This document shows, in pieces, positions 24,040 through 31,478 of a stretch of DNA of 64,000 bases. This DNA is from Elusimicrobium sp. (GTDB taxonomy: Bacteria; Elusimicrobiota; Elusimicrobia; Elusimicrobiales; Elusimicrobiaceae). The stretch's first letter is position 1. Each line of letters opens with the position of its first letter. The DNA is taken from positions 33,672 through 97,671 of the forward strand of contig SUVG01000003.1 in the NCBI GenBank assembly GCA_015062115.1, given 5' to 3'. A program made the position numbers and the translations under genes. Under the pieces are notes generated by a model. The model ran no database searches. It worked only from the letters and a program-made list of their open reading frames with translations, and was not told the origin of the DNA.

Positions 24040-25008
24040 ATGGAATTGCGTTTATTTATTGTCGCGTGTATTATGTATGCTTTTACGCTTGCCACGCGTT
24101 ACTTCAAAAAGAAAAAAGAGAAAAAATTCTTTAATTCTTTTGCATGGTGGCATTGTTTATTTCTTTTTCTTATCCTAAGTTGTGCGGTGTATGTTGCCCT
24201 GTTTGTGATGGGAGGGGGAACAGGGGAACCCATGTCCGTATCAAAACTTTCCATCGGTTTGGTAGGAGCATTAGTCTGTGCGGTTTACGGGTATTTTAAG
24301 AGCCAAAAAGCCAATGAAAAAGAAAAAAATGCTATCCTTAAAGCAGACTTAGAATGGAGTAATACGGTTTATTTTGCCGGTTTTGTGGCTTCTTTTGTTA
24401 TGTTTTTCTTTATTCAGGCTTTCCAGATTCCTTCCGAATCTATGTATAATACTTTAATAAAGAAAGACCATTTGTTTGTAAACAAAGCTGCTTATGGTTT
24501 CCGTATTCCTTTTACAAATATCCGCTTTGGTGAATTTAATAAAATTAAACAAGGGGATATTATTGTATTTCAATTTCCCGCCAAAGATCGCAAACAACAA
24601 AACTGCGGGGGTTCCCAGTATGGCAAAGATTTTGTAAAGCGCGTTATTGCTATGCCGGGGGATACGGTACAAATCATTGATGGCCACCCTTGGGTAAACG
24701 GACAAAAACTTCCCCAACAAGACTATGAGTTGTATGATGATGTGGAGAGAGTTTCTTATCAAGAAGAGGAAGATCCTGCGCTTTATCAACAACTTTGGGA
24801 AGAACACCAATTAGACCAATACTTAGGTATTTACTTAAGAGATTCTTTAGGGCCTGTAAAGGTGCCGGAAGGCCATTATTTTGCTATGGGGGATAATCGT
24901 GATAATTCTTGCGATTCCCGTTTTTGGGGGCCGGTTCCCAGAGAGAACATAAAAGGAAAAGCCTGGTTTATTCATTGGCCTCTTAACCGTATTCGTATGA
25001 TTAAATAG
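24040..25008 (+). CDS. lepB: Signal peptidase I
   Basis: The 322-residue enzyme cleaves signal peptides on the outer face of the inner membrane. Three hydrophobic segments (about 2-17, 37-57, 70-86) precede the membrane helix at 110-128 that leads to the catalytic Ser134 in IPSESM. The general base is Lys200 in KRVIAMPGD, and the GDNRDNSCDSRFWGPV box is complete. It is longer than the E. coli-type minimum because of the extra N-terminal helices and an acidic insert near 225-250. It is flanked by two parS sites, and the second overlaps its stop codon. Confidence 0.95.
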   Translation: MELRLFIVACIMYAFTLATRYFKKKKEKKFFNSFAWWHCLFLFLILSCAVYVALFVMGGGTGEPMSVSKLSIGLVGALVCAVYGYFKSQKANEKEKNAILKADLEWSNTVYFAGFVASFVMFFFIQAFQIPSESMYNTLIKKDHLFVNKAAYGFRIPFTNIRFGEFNKIKQGDIIVFQFPAKDRKQQNCGGSQYGKDFVKRVIAMPGDTVQIIDGHPWVNGQKLPQQDYELYDDVERVSYQEEEDPALYQQLWEEHQLDQYLGIYLRDSLGPVKVPEGHYFAMGDNRDNSCDSRFWGPVPRENIKGKAWFIHWPLNRIRMIK

Positions 25009-25023
25009 TTTTCACGTGAAAAC
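25008..25023. other. parS: parS centromere-like site 2
   Basis: This is an exact second copy of GTTTTCACGTGAAAAC, starting at the last base of the lepB stop codon and ending 58 bases before the parA start. ParB encoded just downstream should load here. Close position to parA may also allow autoregulation. Confidence 0.9.
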
Positions 25024-25081
25024 CCATTGATTTTTTTGCCCAAATCATGTTAAATATTAGTATATTCTTTTTGGAGGAATT

Positions 25082-25915
25082 ATGGGAGAAATTGTAGTCG
25101 TTGCCAACCAAAAAGGCGGAGTGGGTAAAACCACCACTTCTATTAACCTTTCTTATGCGTTATCCTGCTTAGACCAAGAAGTTCTCTTGGTTGATTTTGA
25201 CCCGCAGGGAAATGCAGGTTCCGGACTGGGAGTAGATGTTGCGGACGGAGAAAAATCTGTCTATCATCTTATTACCAAAACTGCCTCTTTTGAACAAGTA
25301 GTGCGCCAAACTTCCAGCGAAATGTTAGATGTCCTCCCGGCTTGTAAAAACTTGGCCGGTGCGGAAGTTGAACTGGTAAATGTTCGCGGGCGCGAAAACA
25401 TTTTGAAAGACACTTTGGCCCCGCTGAAGGAAATGTACGATTATATTATTATTGACTGTCCGCCTTCTTTGGGCCTTTTAACCTTAAATGCTTTGATGGC
25501 GGCCGATAGCATCATTACACCTGTTCAGTGTGAGTTTTATGCCATGGACGGTTTGGCTCACTTTATGGGAACCGTTAATAAAATCAAACAATTTCTGCAT
25601 CCTAAACTTAAAATGGACGGCGGTGTTCTTACTATGTATGATTCCCGCATGAATCTTTCCAAACAGGTTTTTGCGGAAGTAAGCCGCTATTTTGGTGATA
25701 AAGTATATAAAACTCCTATTCCTCGCAATATTCGCTTAGCGGAAGCCCCCAGTTTCGGCCAGGCTATTTTCGATTACGACCCTGCCTGTCGCGGTGCCAA
25801 TGCATATATTCAATTAGGAATTGAGTTTTTGGTTCGCCGCGGCGCCAACCCGGAAATGTATAAAGACTTTAAGATGACGGGCGAAATGCCTGTAAATTAT
25901 GATTTTGGAGGATAA
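25082..25915 (+). CDS. parA: Chromosome partition ATPase ParA (Soj)
   Basis: The 277-residue protein has a deviant Walker A motif (KGGVGKTTTS, residues 11-20), Walker A' VDFDPQGNAGSG and Walker B IIDCPPSLG. There is no N-terminal HTH, so this is the chromosomal type that binds DNA non-specifically. It moves ParB-parS complexes during segregation. GGAGG-like sequence precedes the ATG, and parB starts one base after its stop codon, so the two are an operon. It lies about 5.3 kb from dnaA, consistent with the usual origin-proximal location. Confidence 0.96.
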   Translation: MGEIVVVANQKGGVGKTTTSINLSYALSCLDQEVLLVDFDPQGNAGSGLGVDVADGEKSVYHLITKTASFEQVVRQTSSEMLDVLPACKNLAGAEVELVNVRGRENILKDTLAPLKEMYDYIIIDCPPSLGLLTLNALMAADSIITPVQCEFYAMDGLAHFMGTVNKIKQFLHPKLKMDGGVLTMYDSRMNLSKQVFAEVSRYFGDKVYKTPIPRNIRLAEAPSFGQAIFDYDPACRGANAYIQLGIEFLVRRGANPEMYKDFKMTGEMPVNYDFGG

Positions 25916-25916
25916 G

Positions 25917-26822
25917 ATGTCCAGACTGGCATTAGGAAAAGGCTTAGATGCCCTTATTAAACAAACCCAAGAAGTGGTACAAATGACCACGCAAGAAGCC
26001 GCCCAAGTAGTAGAAACTTCTTCCGGAGCGGCTGTTGCTAAAATTGCCGTAAATAAAATTGTTCCCAACCGTTTTCAACCCCGTCGCGTATTTGATGAGG
26101 AAAAACTGCAAGAATTGGCGCAATCTATCAAAGAACATGGCCTTACCCAACCAATTGTGGTGGTGTATGACGCCGGATTGGATAAATACGAAATTGTGGT
26201 GGGGGAACGCCGTTTCCGTGCCACGCAATTAGCCGGTTTAACTGAAATTGATGCTATTGTCCATAAACATCTGGGCGATAAAGAAATGTGCGCGCTTGCT
26301 CTTATCGAAAATATCCAGCGCGAAGACTTAAACCCCATCGAAACGGCCCTTGGGTATCGCAACTTAATGAATAAGTTTTATATTACCCAAACAGATTTAG
26401 CCTCTTATTGCGGCAAATCTAAAGCGGCTATTTCCAATTCCTTGCGTCTGTTGGACTTGGAGCCCGAAATTCAGCAAGCCTTGCAGGAAGGGACTCTGTC
26501 CGAGGGGCATGGACGCGCACTTTTAATGGTAACAGATCCCGCCAAACGCGATCTTCTCTTTAAGAAAATGAACGGAAGCAAAATGTCCGTCCGCCAAGCG
26601 GAAGAAGCGGCCCGTGCATTGATGTTTCCGGCAAAACCCTCCGCAAAACAAACAAAACCTGCGGAAGTGGCTTCTTTTGAAAACGACTTGCAATCTGCTT
26701 TGGGTACCAAAGTGGAAGTAAAATATGGCAAGAACATCAAAAAAGGTACTTTGGTAATTCATTATCATTCTTTAGATGAATTGAATAACATTGCAAGCCG
26801 CTTAAAAAACAAAATGTTGTAA
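25917..26822 (+). CDS. parB: Chromosome partition CTPase/DNA-binding protein ParB (Spo0J)
   Basis: The 301-residue protein begins MSRLALGKGLDALI, the ParB family start that stimulates ParA. The CTP-binding domain contains GERRFRATQLAG and ENIQREDLNPIETA, followed by a helix-turn-helix region (DLASYCGKSKAAISNSLRLL) that recognises parS, and a C-terminal dimerisation segment. I choose the ATG at 25917 because GGAGG precedes it and the alternative upstream start would overlap parA with no gain of conserved sequence. Two matching parS sites are within 2 kb. Confidence 0.95.
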   Translation: MSRLALGKGLDALIKQTQEVVQMTTQEAAQVVETSSGAAVAKIAVNKIVPNRFQPRRVFDEEKLQELAQSIKEHGLTQPIVVVYDAGLDKYEIVVGERRFRATQLAGLTEIDAIVHKHLGDKEMCALALIENIQREDLNPIETALGYRNLMNKFYITQTDLASYCGKSKAAISNSLRLLDLEPEIQQALQEGTLSEGHGRALLMVTDPAKRDLLFKKMNGSKMSVRQAEEAARALMFPAKPSAKQTKPAEVASFENDLQSALGTKVEVKYGKNIKKGTLVIHYHSLDELNNIASRLKNKML

Positions 26823-26839
26823 AAAAGTGTTTTTTAGTT

Positions 26840-26871
26840 CCCCGCATTCTAATTGGAGTGCGGGGATTTTT
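26840..26871 (+). terminator. Terminator after parAB
   Basis: A ten-pair stem (26840-26849 with 26856-26865, one G-U pair) is followed by a T run. Confidence 0.85.
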
Positions 26872-27010
26872 TATACCGAAAATATCATAGAGAAATTAAA
26901 ACAAAAAACCCTTAAAAAATAAGGATAATTTTTAATAATGGGCTTATTTTTGTTTTTTGAAAGGGGGGGAATATGCCGGGAAGGCTTATTTCGTTTTTAC
27001 CTGTTACCCC
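26872..27010. other. Non-coding stretch before the small RNA
   Basis: This is A-rich sequence followed by a G-rich run (AAAGGGGGGG at about 26959-26969). I see no ORF with a sensible start and no clear hairpin with a U-tract. It separates the parB terminator from the promoter at 27011. Confidence 0.5.
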
Positions 27011-27039
27011 TTGAAAAAATCTTTTTTATTCGCTATACT
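27011..27039 (+). promoter_or_regulatory. Sigma70-type promoter of a small RNA
   Basis: The -35 hexamer TTGAAA (27011-27016) and the -10 hexamer TATACT (27034-27039) are separated by exactly 17 bases. Each has one difference from consensus. The expected start point is at about 27046, two bases before a long stem-forming sequence. Confidence 0.75.
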
Positions 27040-27045
27040 ATTGAT

Positions 27046-27117
27046 GTGAGATAATCAGCGGCGAGGGTGTTTGCCAGAAATGGCCTCTCTCATTTTGCGT
27101 TGATTATCTCTTTTTTA
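27046..27117 (+). ncRNA. Unassigned structured small RNA of about 70 nt
   Basis: Two bases after the predicted start, a 13-pair stem begins (27048-27060 with 27098-27110, one G-U pair), closed on its 3' side by TTTTTTATT, an intrinsic terminator tail. Inside it, GCCA-GAAA-TGGC (27073-27084) forms a GNRA-capped hairpin, and GAGGG (27063-27067) can pair with CTCTC (27085-27089). No ORF follows on the plus strand, so it is not an obvious riboswitch leader. It is not 4.5S, tmRNA, RNase P RNA or 6S by any motif I know. Structure and promoter are seen; function is unknown. Confidence 0.7.
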
Positions 27118-27142
27118 TTCCCAAAAAAGGTTTTAAGCAAAC

Positions 27143-27176
27143 AAAAAACCCCAAGGCCAAAAGCCTCGGGGTTTTT
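27143..27176 (-). terminator. Terminator after the mgtC-like gene
   Basis: AAAAACCCC and AGGC pair with GCCT and GGGGTTTTT around a CAAAA loop with one mismatch. The minus-strand MgtC-family gene ends 13 bases away. Confidence 0.75.
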
Positions 27177-27188
27177 GCAAAGTTTTAC

Positions 27189-27818
27189 TTATTTATACAA
27201 ACTGTGGACTTCCGGCATTTCCAAAAGTTCTTTTGTTACATTTTGAAATTCATGTCCGGTAAAAGTTGCCACGATGCTAACATGGAATCGGTTGTCTTGT
27301 TTGGAAACTTCTTTTTTAAGAATCGTTACATGTTGCTTTTCAATTTGTGTGGCAATTTTATTGACCACTTCCCATTTCGGTTCACAAGTGATGTAAATAG
27401 TGTCGTAGTGTTTTACGAACTCTACCAATTTCACGGTTTTGCGAACCCCTAACTGCACCAGTAAAATGGAAGCCGCACAAATAGCCGCCCATACATATTG
27501 GCCGTATCCTACTGCCATCCCGATAGCCGCCACCAACCACACGCCGGCGGCTGTTGTTAAGCCGGAAATTTTATTTCCGTCCCGCAGGATAGATCCCGCG
27601 CCGATAAAACCCACACCCGTAACAATCTGTGCGGAAATACGGCCCGGATCGCCGCCGAAAGAGCCCATATATTCGGATAGGAGTGTAAACAAAGTGGCTC
27701 CCAGGCAGATTAAACAATACGTAGCATATCCGGCAGGCTTATCGTGGTATTGTCTTTCCATGCCCAAGGCTCCGCCGAAGATTAACGCTAAAATTACTTT
27801 AATTAAAATTTCTTCCAT
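27189..27818 (-). CDS. MgtC/SapB-family membrane protein
   Basis: The 209-residue protein has four to five membrane helices in the N-terminal half with the family motifs GGALGMERQ, GATLFTLLSEY and GVGFIGAGSILRDG followed by GLTTAAGVWLVAAIGMA. The C-terminal half is a soluble ACT-like domain. MgtC-family proteins are linked to magnesium stress and modulation of the ATP synthase or membrane potential. I prefer the ATG at 27818; the longer frame begins with TTG and has no ribosome-binding site. It is a single gene, convergent with the small RNA. Confidence 0.87.
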   Translation of the reverse strand: MEEILIKVILALIFGGALGMERQYHDKPAGYATYCLICLGATLFTLLSEYMGSFGGDPGRISAQIVTGVGFIGAGSILRDGNKISGLTTAAGVWLVAAIGMAVGYGQYVWAAICAASILLVQLGVRKTVKLVEFVKHYDTIYITCEPKWEVVNKIATQIEKQHVTILKKEVSKQDNRFHVSIVATFTGHEFQNVTKELLEMPEVHSLYK

Positions 27819-27872
27819 ATCCTTATCATACAATACACGAGGCAAAAAAGTAAACCGTAAAATAGTGCAAAA

Positions 27873-27897
27873 AAAACCCCGGTTTTCCCGGGGTTTT
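27873..27897. terminator. Terminator between the outer-membrane protein and mgtC-like genes
   Basis: A perfect AAAACCCCGG/CCGGGGTTTT stem has a five-base loop, just after the end of the minus-strand beta-barrel gene. Confidence 0.8.
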
Positions 27898-27914
27898 CAA
27901 AAGAAGCGTAAAAC

Positions 27915-28550
27915 TTAAAAACGGCAACCGAGTTTAAGCATCACATTTACATAATGCAAGCGATCTTTGCCGAATTGGGTTCTTACTTCGTCGGCGGCTT
28001 CTACCAAATAGTAGCGGCCTTCAATACCGAAGATAACGGTTTCGTCGATATCAAATTCCAACCCCAAACCGATCATTTGCGCAAAGTCGGTTCCGTCGGT
28101 GGTGACATGGGAGCCGTCATCATTTTTTTTGCGGGCAAAAATATGGCCGGCGCCAACACCGAACGGAATATATACGCGGGTGGCTTGAGACGGGAAGAAG
28201 TTCACACGACCCGTTACCAAAGCGGTGGCAATACCGGTGCGGTAGTAAGATTGACCGGTGCCATTGCTAAATTTGTCGCCGTCTCCCAGTTGGGCATAGT
28301 TTGCGTCCAAACCCAAAGCAAAAACCGGGATAACATTGCGGGTAAAACCGATACCGGCCGTCCAGCCTGTTTGGCCCAAGTCCACTTGTTGGCTTTTATA
28401 AGTCCAAGAATCTTGGGGGATATTCATACCGCCGTAAAATTCTACGCGGGTGGTGTTTTTGCGCAAGCCGTATTCTTGCAAACCGTAGTAATCTTGCGCT
28501 ACGGCGGGCAAGGCGAACAGCAAAGCACACAAAGCTAATAATTTTTTCAT
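27915..28550 (-). CDS. Predicted outer-membrane beta-barrel protein
   Basis: The 211-residue protein has a clear signal peptide (MKKLLALCALLFALPAVAQ). The mature part consists of alternating amphipathic strands rich in Gly and aromatics (GWTAGIGFTRNVIPVFALGL, VYIPFGVGAGHIFAR, IFGIEGRYYLV) and ends in Phe, the usual BAM recognition residue. It is best described as a small eight-strand OmpA/OmpW-like barrel. No specific function can be assigned. It is followed by a terminator and preceded by kdsC on the same strand. Confidence 0.8.
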   Translation of the reverse strand: MKKLLALCALLFALPAVAQDYYGLQEYGLRKNTTRVEFYGGMNIPQDSWTYKSQQVDLGQTGWTAGIGFTRNVIPVFALGLDANYAQLGDGDKFSNGTGQSYYRTGIATALVTGRVNFFPSQATRVYIPFGVGAGHIFARKKNDDGSHVTTDGTDFAQMIGLGLEFDIDETVIFGIEGRYYLVEAADEVRTQFGKDRLHYVNVMLKLGCRF

Positions 28551-28595
28551 ATTACTCCTATTTGTTGAAGGTGTTACCTTTTTATTTTAAAAATT

Positions 28596-29192
28596 TTACA
28601 ACCCTTTTACAATACGCATCTGGCGTTGCGGACTTTTGAAAGAACCGTCTTTGTTTGCTTGTACGATTTTTTCCCACTCGCCGCGCGCTTTTAAGATTTG
28701 TTCCGCAATATCGCGTACGGCGGCCTTTCCTCCCGAGCGGGGGGAAGTGTAGAGGGCTAACTCTTTTACTTCGGGGATACTGTTTTGTACGGCTAAGGGA
28801 AGGCCTACTTTTTCCAACACGCCCAAGTCAATTAAATCATCACCGATAAAGGCAACTTCTTCGGGTTGGATATTATATTCCTTTTGCAAAAATTCAAGGG
28901 CTTTTTGTTTAACGGAAGTATTATAAAACAAAAATTCCATGCCCAAAATTTTTGCCCAGTATTCCAGGGTATTGCTGCTCCCGCGGGAAATAATACCCGT
29001 GCGGATACCGCAGGTGGTTAAATACATCAGCCCCATGCCGTCTAAAGATTCAAAGTGTTTTATTTCGTGCGTAACACCTTCGTTATCGGTAAAAAAACTG
29101 ATGGTGCTGTCCGTCATTACGCCGTCCACATCGGTCAGGAGCACTTTTATTTGTTTGGCTTTTTGAATAAAAAGAGGAGAAATATTGTTCAT
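28596..29192 (-). CDS. kdsC: KDO-8-phosphate phosphatase (KdsC-type HAD phosphatase)
   Basis: The 198-residue protein has HAD motif I DVDGVMTD (nucleophile first Asp, general acid third position), motif II around IISRGSS, a Lys in VKQKALEFL and motif IV FIGDDLIDLGVL. The C-terminal SGGKAAVRDIAEQIL matches KdsC, which caps and contributes to the active site of the tetramer. It dephosphorylates KDO-8-phosphate to KDO for LPS lipid A-core. Together with hldD it implies a real LPS inner core. It has a short C-terminal extension beyond the usual end. Confidence 0.9.
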   Translation of the reverse strand: MNNISPLFIQKAKQIKVLLTDVDGVMTDSTISFFTDNEGVTHEIKHFESLDGMGLMYLTTCGIRTGIISRGSSNTLEYWAKILGMEFLFYNTSVKQKALEFLQKEYNIQPEEVAFIGDDLIDLGVLEKVGLPLAVQNSIPEVKELALYTSPRSGGKAAVRDIAEQILKARGEWEKIVQANKDGSFKSPQRQMRIVKGL

Positions 29193-29247
29193 ACTGATAT
29201 TTATTATACCTTTATTTTGCCCCTGCTAAAAATTATATAATAAGCAT

Positions 29248-29928
29248 ATGAAGAGATTTTTGGCACTGGCATTTTGCTGCCTTTTCTTTTTAATGGGTTG
29301 TACACCTAAAACGGTCATCAGTTCCACTTACGATTTTGACCAAGTACAACGCATCGGCATCATGTCGTTTGAAAACCGCTATGCCGCTTTGCGCGGGGTG
29401 GAAAATCTGTTTGCCAAATATTTCATCTCTTCCGGATTTAAGGTGGTGGAACGCGCCCAGTTGGAAAGCGTGTTAAAAGAGCATAACATTTCCGTTTCCG
29501 GGTATTTATCACCGGAAACAACCCGCCAAATCGGCCGTATTTTAGGGGTGGATCTTTTGTTGATCGGTGAGGTAAGTTCTTATACTCCAGCCCGTACCGA
29601 ATTAACGATGACGGCTACCCGCCGCACGGAAGCACGCCCCGTTTACACGCAAGATGTTATGCAACTGCCCGACGGTACTTATGTGGGATATACCCGCAAT
29701 GTGGGAACGACCGTTTCTCACTCTACAGATGTAAGACCGACGGAATATGTTATCAATGCGCAAGTGGGTATTATCGCCAAATTGGTAGATGTGGAAACCG
29801 CGGAGATTGTATGGATTGGTTCTTTCGATGAATCTTCCTCCAGCGCGCTCGACGCGGCAGACTATATTGCCCGCAGTTTGGTAAAAAGTTTTACCAAAGA
29901 ACTCGCCAAGAGACAGGACATCAAATGA
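29248..29928 (+). CDS. CsgG-like lipoprotein
   Basis: The 226-residue protein has a signal peptide and lipobox LMGC. The mature protein carries the CsgG/FlgO-type core: RIGIMSFENR, then FKVVERAQLESVLKEHNI and LGVDLLLIGEV, the best-conserved pattern of this family. CsgG is the outer-membrane pore for curli; many relatives are periplasmic or outer-membrane lipoproteins of unknown role. A Thr/Arg/Tyr-rich insert near 110-150 is specific to this copy. No curli genes are nearby. It overlaps the next small gene by ATGA. Confidence 0.83.
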   Translation: MKRFLALAFCCLFFLMGCTPKTVISSTYDFDQVQRIGIMSFENRYAALRGVENLFAKYFISSGFKVVERAQLESVLKEHNISVSGYLSPETTRQIGRILGVDLLLIGEVSSYTPARTELTMTATRRTEARPVYTQDVMQLPDGTYVGYTRNVGTTVSHSTDVRPTEYVINAQVGIIAKLVDVETAEIVWIGSFDESSSSALDAADYIARSLVKSFTKELAKRQDIK

Positions 29929-30179
29929 AAGCCACCCCCCAACCTTTTGCCACCACTTCGGTCTCTTTCTTGTTTAGAGCTTTCTTTGCTCTGACAAAAT
30001 TGGCTTTTATTTTGCTTTTTTTGGTGGTAGGGGCCTTGGTGGCGGGGCAGAGTTCCGTGGCGCCTGTCAGCGCGCGTTTGCTCACTTCTTACGGTATGGA
30101 ATATGCCGTTAAAACCCTTAAACCTTACCGGCATTATTTTCCGGAACCGTTTTTAATAAATTTAGAAAAACAGAAATAA
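29925..30179 (+). CDS. Small membrane protein of unknown function
   Basis: The 84-residue protein has one membrane helix at about 22-42 (LTKLAFILLFLVVGALVAG) and a polar C-terminus ending PYRHYFPEPFLINLEKQK. I do not recognise it. Its start overlaps the stop codon of the CsgG-like gene in an ATGA arrangement and it is followed nine bases later by serS, so it is probably translated. Codon use resembles its neighbours. Confidence 0.65.
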   Translation: MKATPQPFATTSVSFLFRAFFALTKLAFILLFLVVGALVAGQSSVAPVSARLLTSYGMEYAVKTLKPYRHYFPEPFLINLEKQK

Positions 30180-30188
30180 AGAGGACTT

Positions 30189-31478
30189 ATGTTAGACATT
30201 AAAAATATCGTTGCAAACCCTGAAGAAGTAAAAAAACGCTTGGCCCTTCGCAAGCCGGAACTTGCCGACCAAGTAGAAGAAGTTCTTACCAAATATACCG
30301 CTTACAAAGCCGTTTTGGCCCGGGTGGAGGAATTGCGCGCCAAACGCAACGAAATGTCTAAATCTATCGGCAAAATTAAAAAAGAACAAGGCGACGAAGC
30401 CGCCAAAACCGCCATGGAACAGGTGGGTAAATTAAAAGAAGAAATGGCGGCCAAAGAAGCCGAAATGGAACCTCTTAAAAAAGAAATCGATGATTTGCTT
30501 TTATCTATTCCCAATATGCCCAACGAAAATATTCCCGTGGGCACTTCGGATGCAGACAACCCGGAAGTAATTCCCTGCACGGTTGCTTTACCGAAATTTG
30601 ATTTTGAACCGCAAGATCACCAAACCGTTGGGGAACGGCTCGGCCTTTTAGATTTTGAAGCCGCCGCGGCTTTATCCGGCAGCCGCTTTGCTTTGTTCAA
30701 AGGAGACGGGGCCCGTTTGGAACGCGCGATTATTTCGTTTATGTTAGATTTGCACGCCCAAAAAGGTTACACCGAAATTTTGCCGCCTGTAATCGTAAAT
30801 GAAGATATTTTAATCGGCACGGGGCAACTGCCGAAATTCCGGGAAGATATGTACGAACTTACCGGCGAACCGAAACAATTTTTAATTTCCACTGCCGAAG
30901 TTCCGCTTACCAACTTAAACCGTATTCGCGTTGTGCCGGAAACCGAACTGCCCGTTAAATTGACTGCCTACTCTCCGTGTTTCCGCAAAGAATCGGGCAC
31001 CTACGGGAAAGATACCCGCGGTCTTATCCGCAATCACCAATTCGACAAAGTAGAACTGGTGATGCTTTCCAAACCGGAACACTCTTATGAAATGTTGGAA
31101 GTAATGGTCAACGATGCACAAGATGTGTTAAGAAAATTGGGTATTCCGTTCCGTGTCGTGGAACTTTGTAGCGGCGATATCGGTTTTTCGGCTGCCAAAA
31201 CGTATGATATCGAAGTTTGGATGCCCAGCGAAAACCGCTTCCGCGAAATTTCTTCTTGCTCCAACTGTTTGGACTTCCAAGCCCGCCGCATGGGGTTGCG
31301 TTTCAAAAATGCGCAAGGCAAACAAGAATATTTGCACACTCTCAACGGCAGCGGTTTGGCGGTAGGACGCACTTTTGCCGCCATTTTGGAAAACTTCCAA
31401 CAGGCCGACGGATCGGTAATTATCCCCGAAGCCTTGCGCCCGTACTTTGGCAAAGATAAAATCGAGGCCAAAAAATAA
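30189..31478 (+). CDS. serS: Seryl-tRNA synthetase
   Basis: The 429-residue class II enzyme has an N-terminal two-helix coiled-coil arm (about 30-110) that binds the long variable arm of tRNA-Ser. The catalytic domain has motif 2 FRKESGTYGKDTRGLIRNHQ and motif 3 GSGLAVGRTFAAILEN. It charges tRNA-Ser and also tRNA-Sec. AGAGG precedes the ATG; its last base is shared with the start of the TPR gene that follows. Confidence 0.97.
   Translation: MLDIKNIVANPEEVKKRLALRKPELADQVEEVLTKYTAYKAVLARVEELRAKRNEMSKSIGKIKKEQGDEAAKTAMEQVGKLKEEMAAKEAEMEPLKKEIDDLLLSIPNMPNENIPVGTSDADNPEVIPCTVALPKFDFEPQDHQTVGERLGLLDFEAAAALSGSRFALFKGDGARLERAIISFMLDLHAQKGYTEILPPVIVNEDILIGTGQLPKFREDMYELTGEPKQFLISTAEVPLTNLNRIRVVPETELPVKLTAYSPCFRKESGTYGKDTRGLIRNHQFDKVELVMLSKPEHSYEMLEVMVNDAQDVLRKLGIPFRVVELCSGDIGFSAAKTYDIEVWMPSENRFREISSCSNCLDFQARRMGLRFKNAQGKQEYLHTLNGSGLAVGRTFAAILENFQQADGSVIIPEALRPYFGKDKIEAKK

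Noticed and set aside
27046..27117. Fluoride (crcB) riboswitch: GGCGA, GGTGTT and GCCAGAAA look like its 5' half
   Set aside because: The 3' half that should pair with the P1 strand and the conserved CTGATG element are absent, the invariant U after GGCGA is G, and there is no downstream gene on that strand. I keep it as an unassigned RNA.
29259..29278. TTGGCACTGGCATTTTGCT as a sigma54 promoter
   Set aside because: The spacing between the GG and GC elements is two bases too long, and the sequence lies in the signal peptide codons of the CsgG-like gene.
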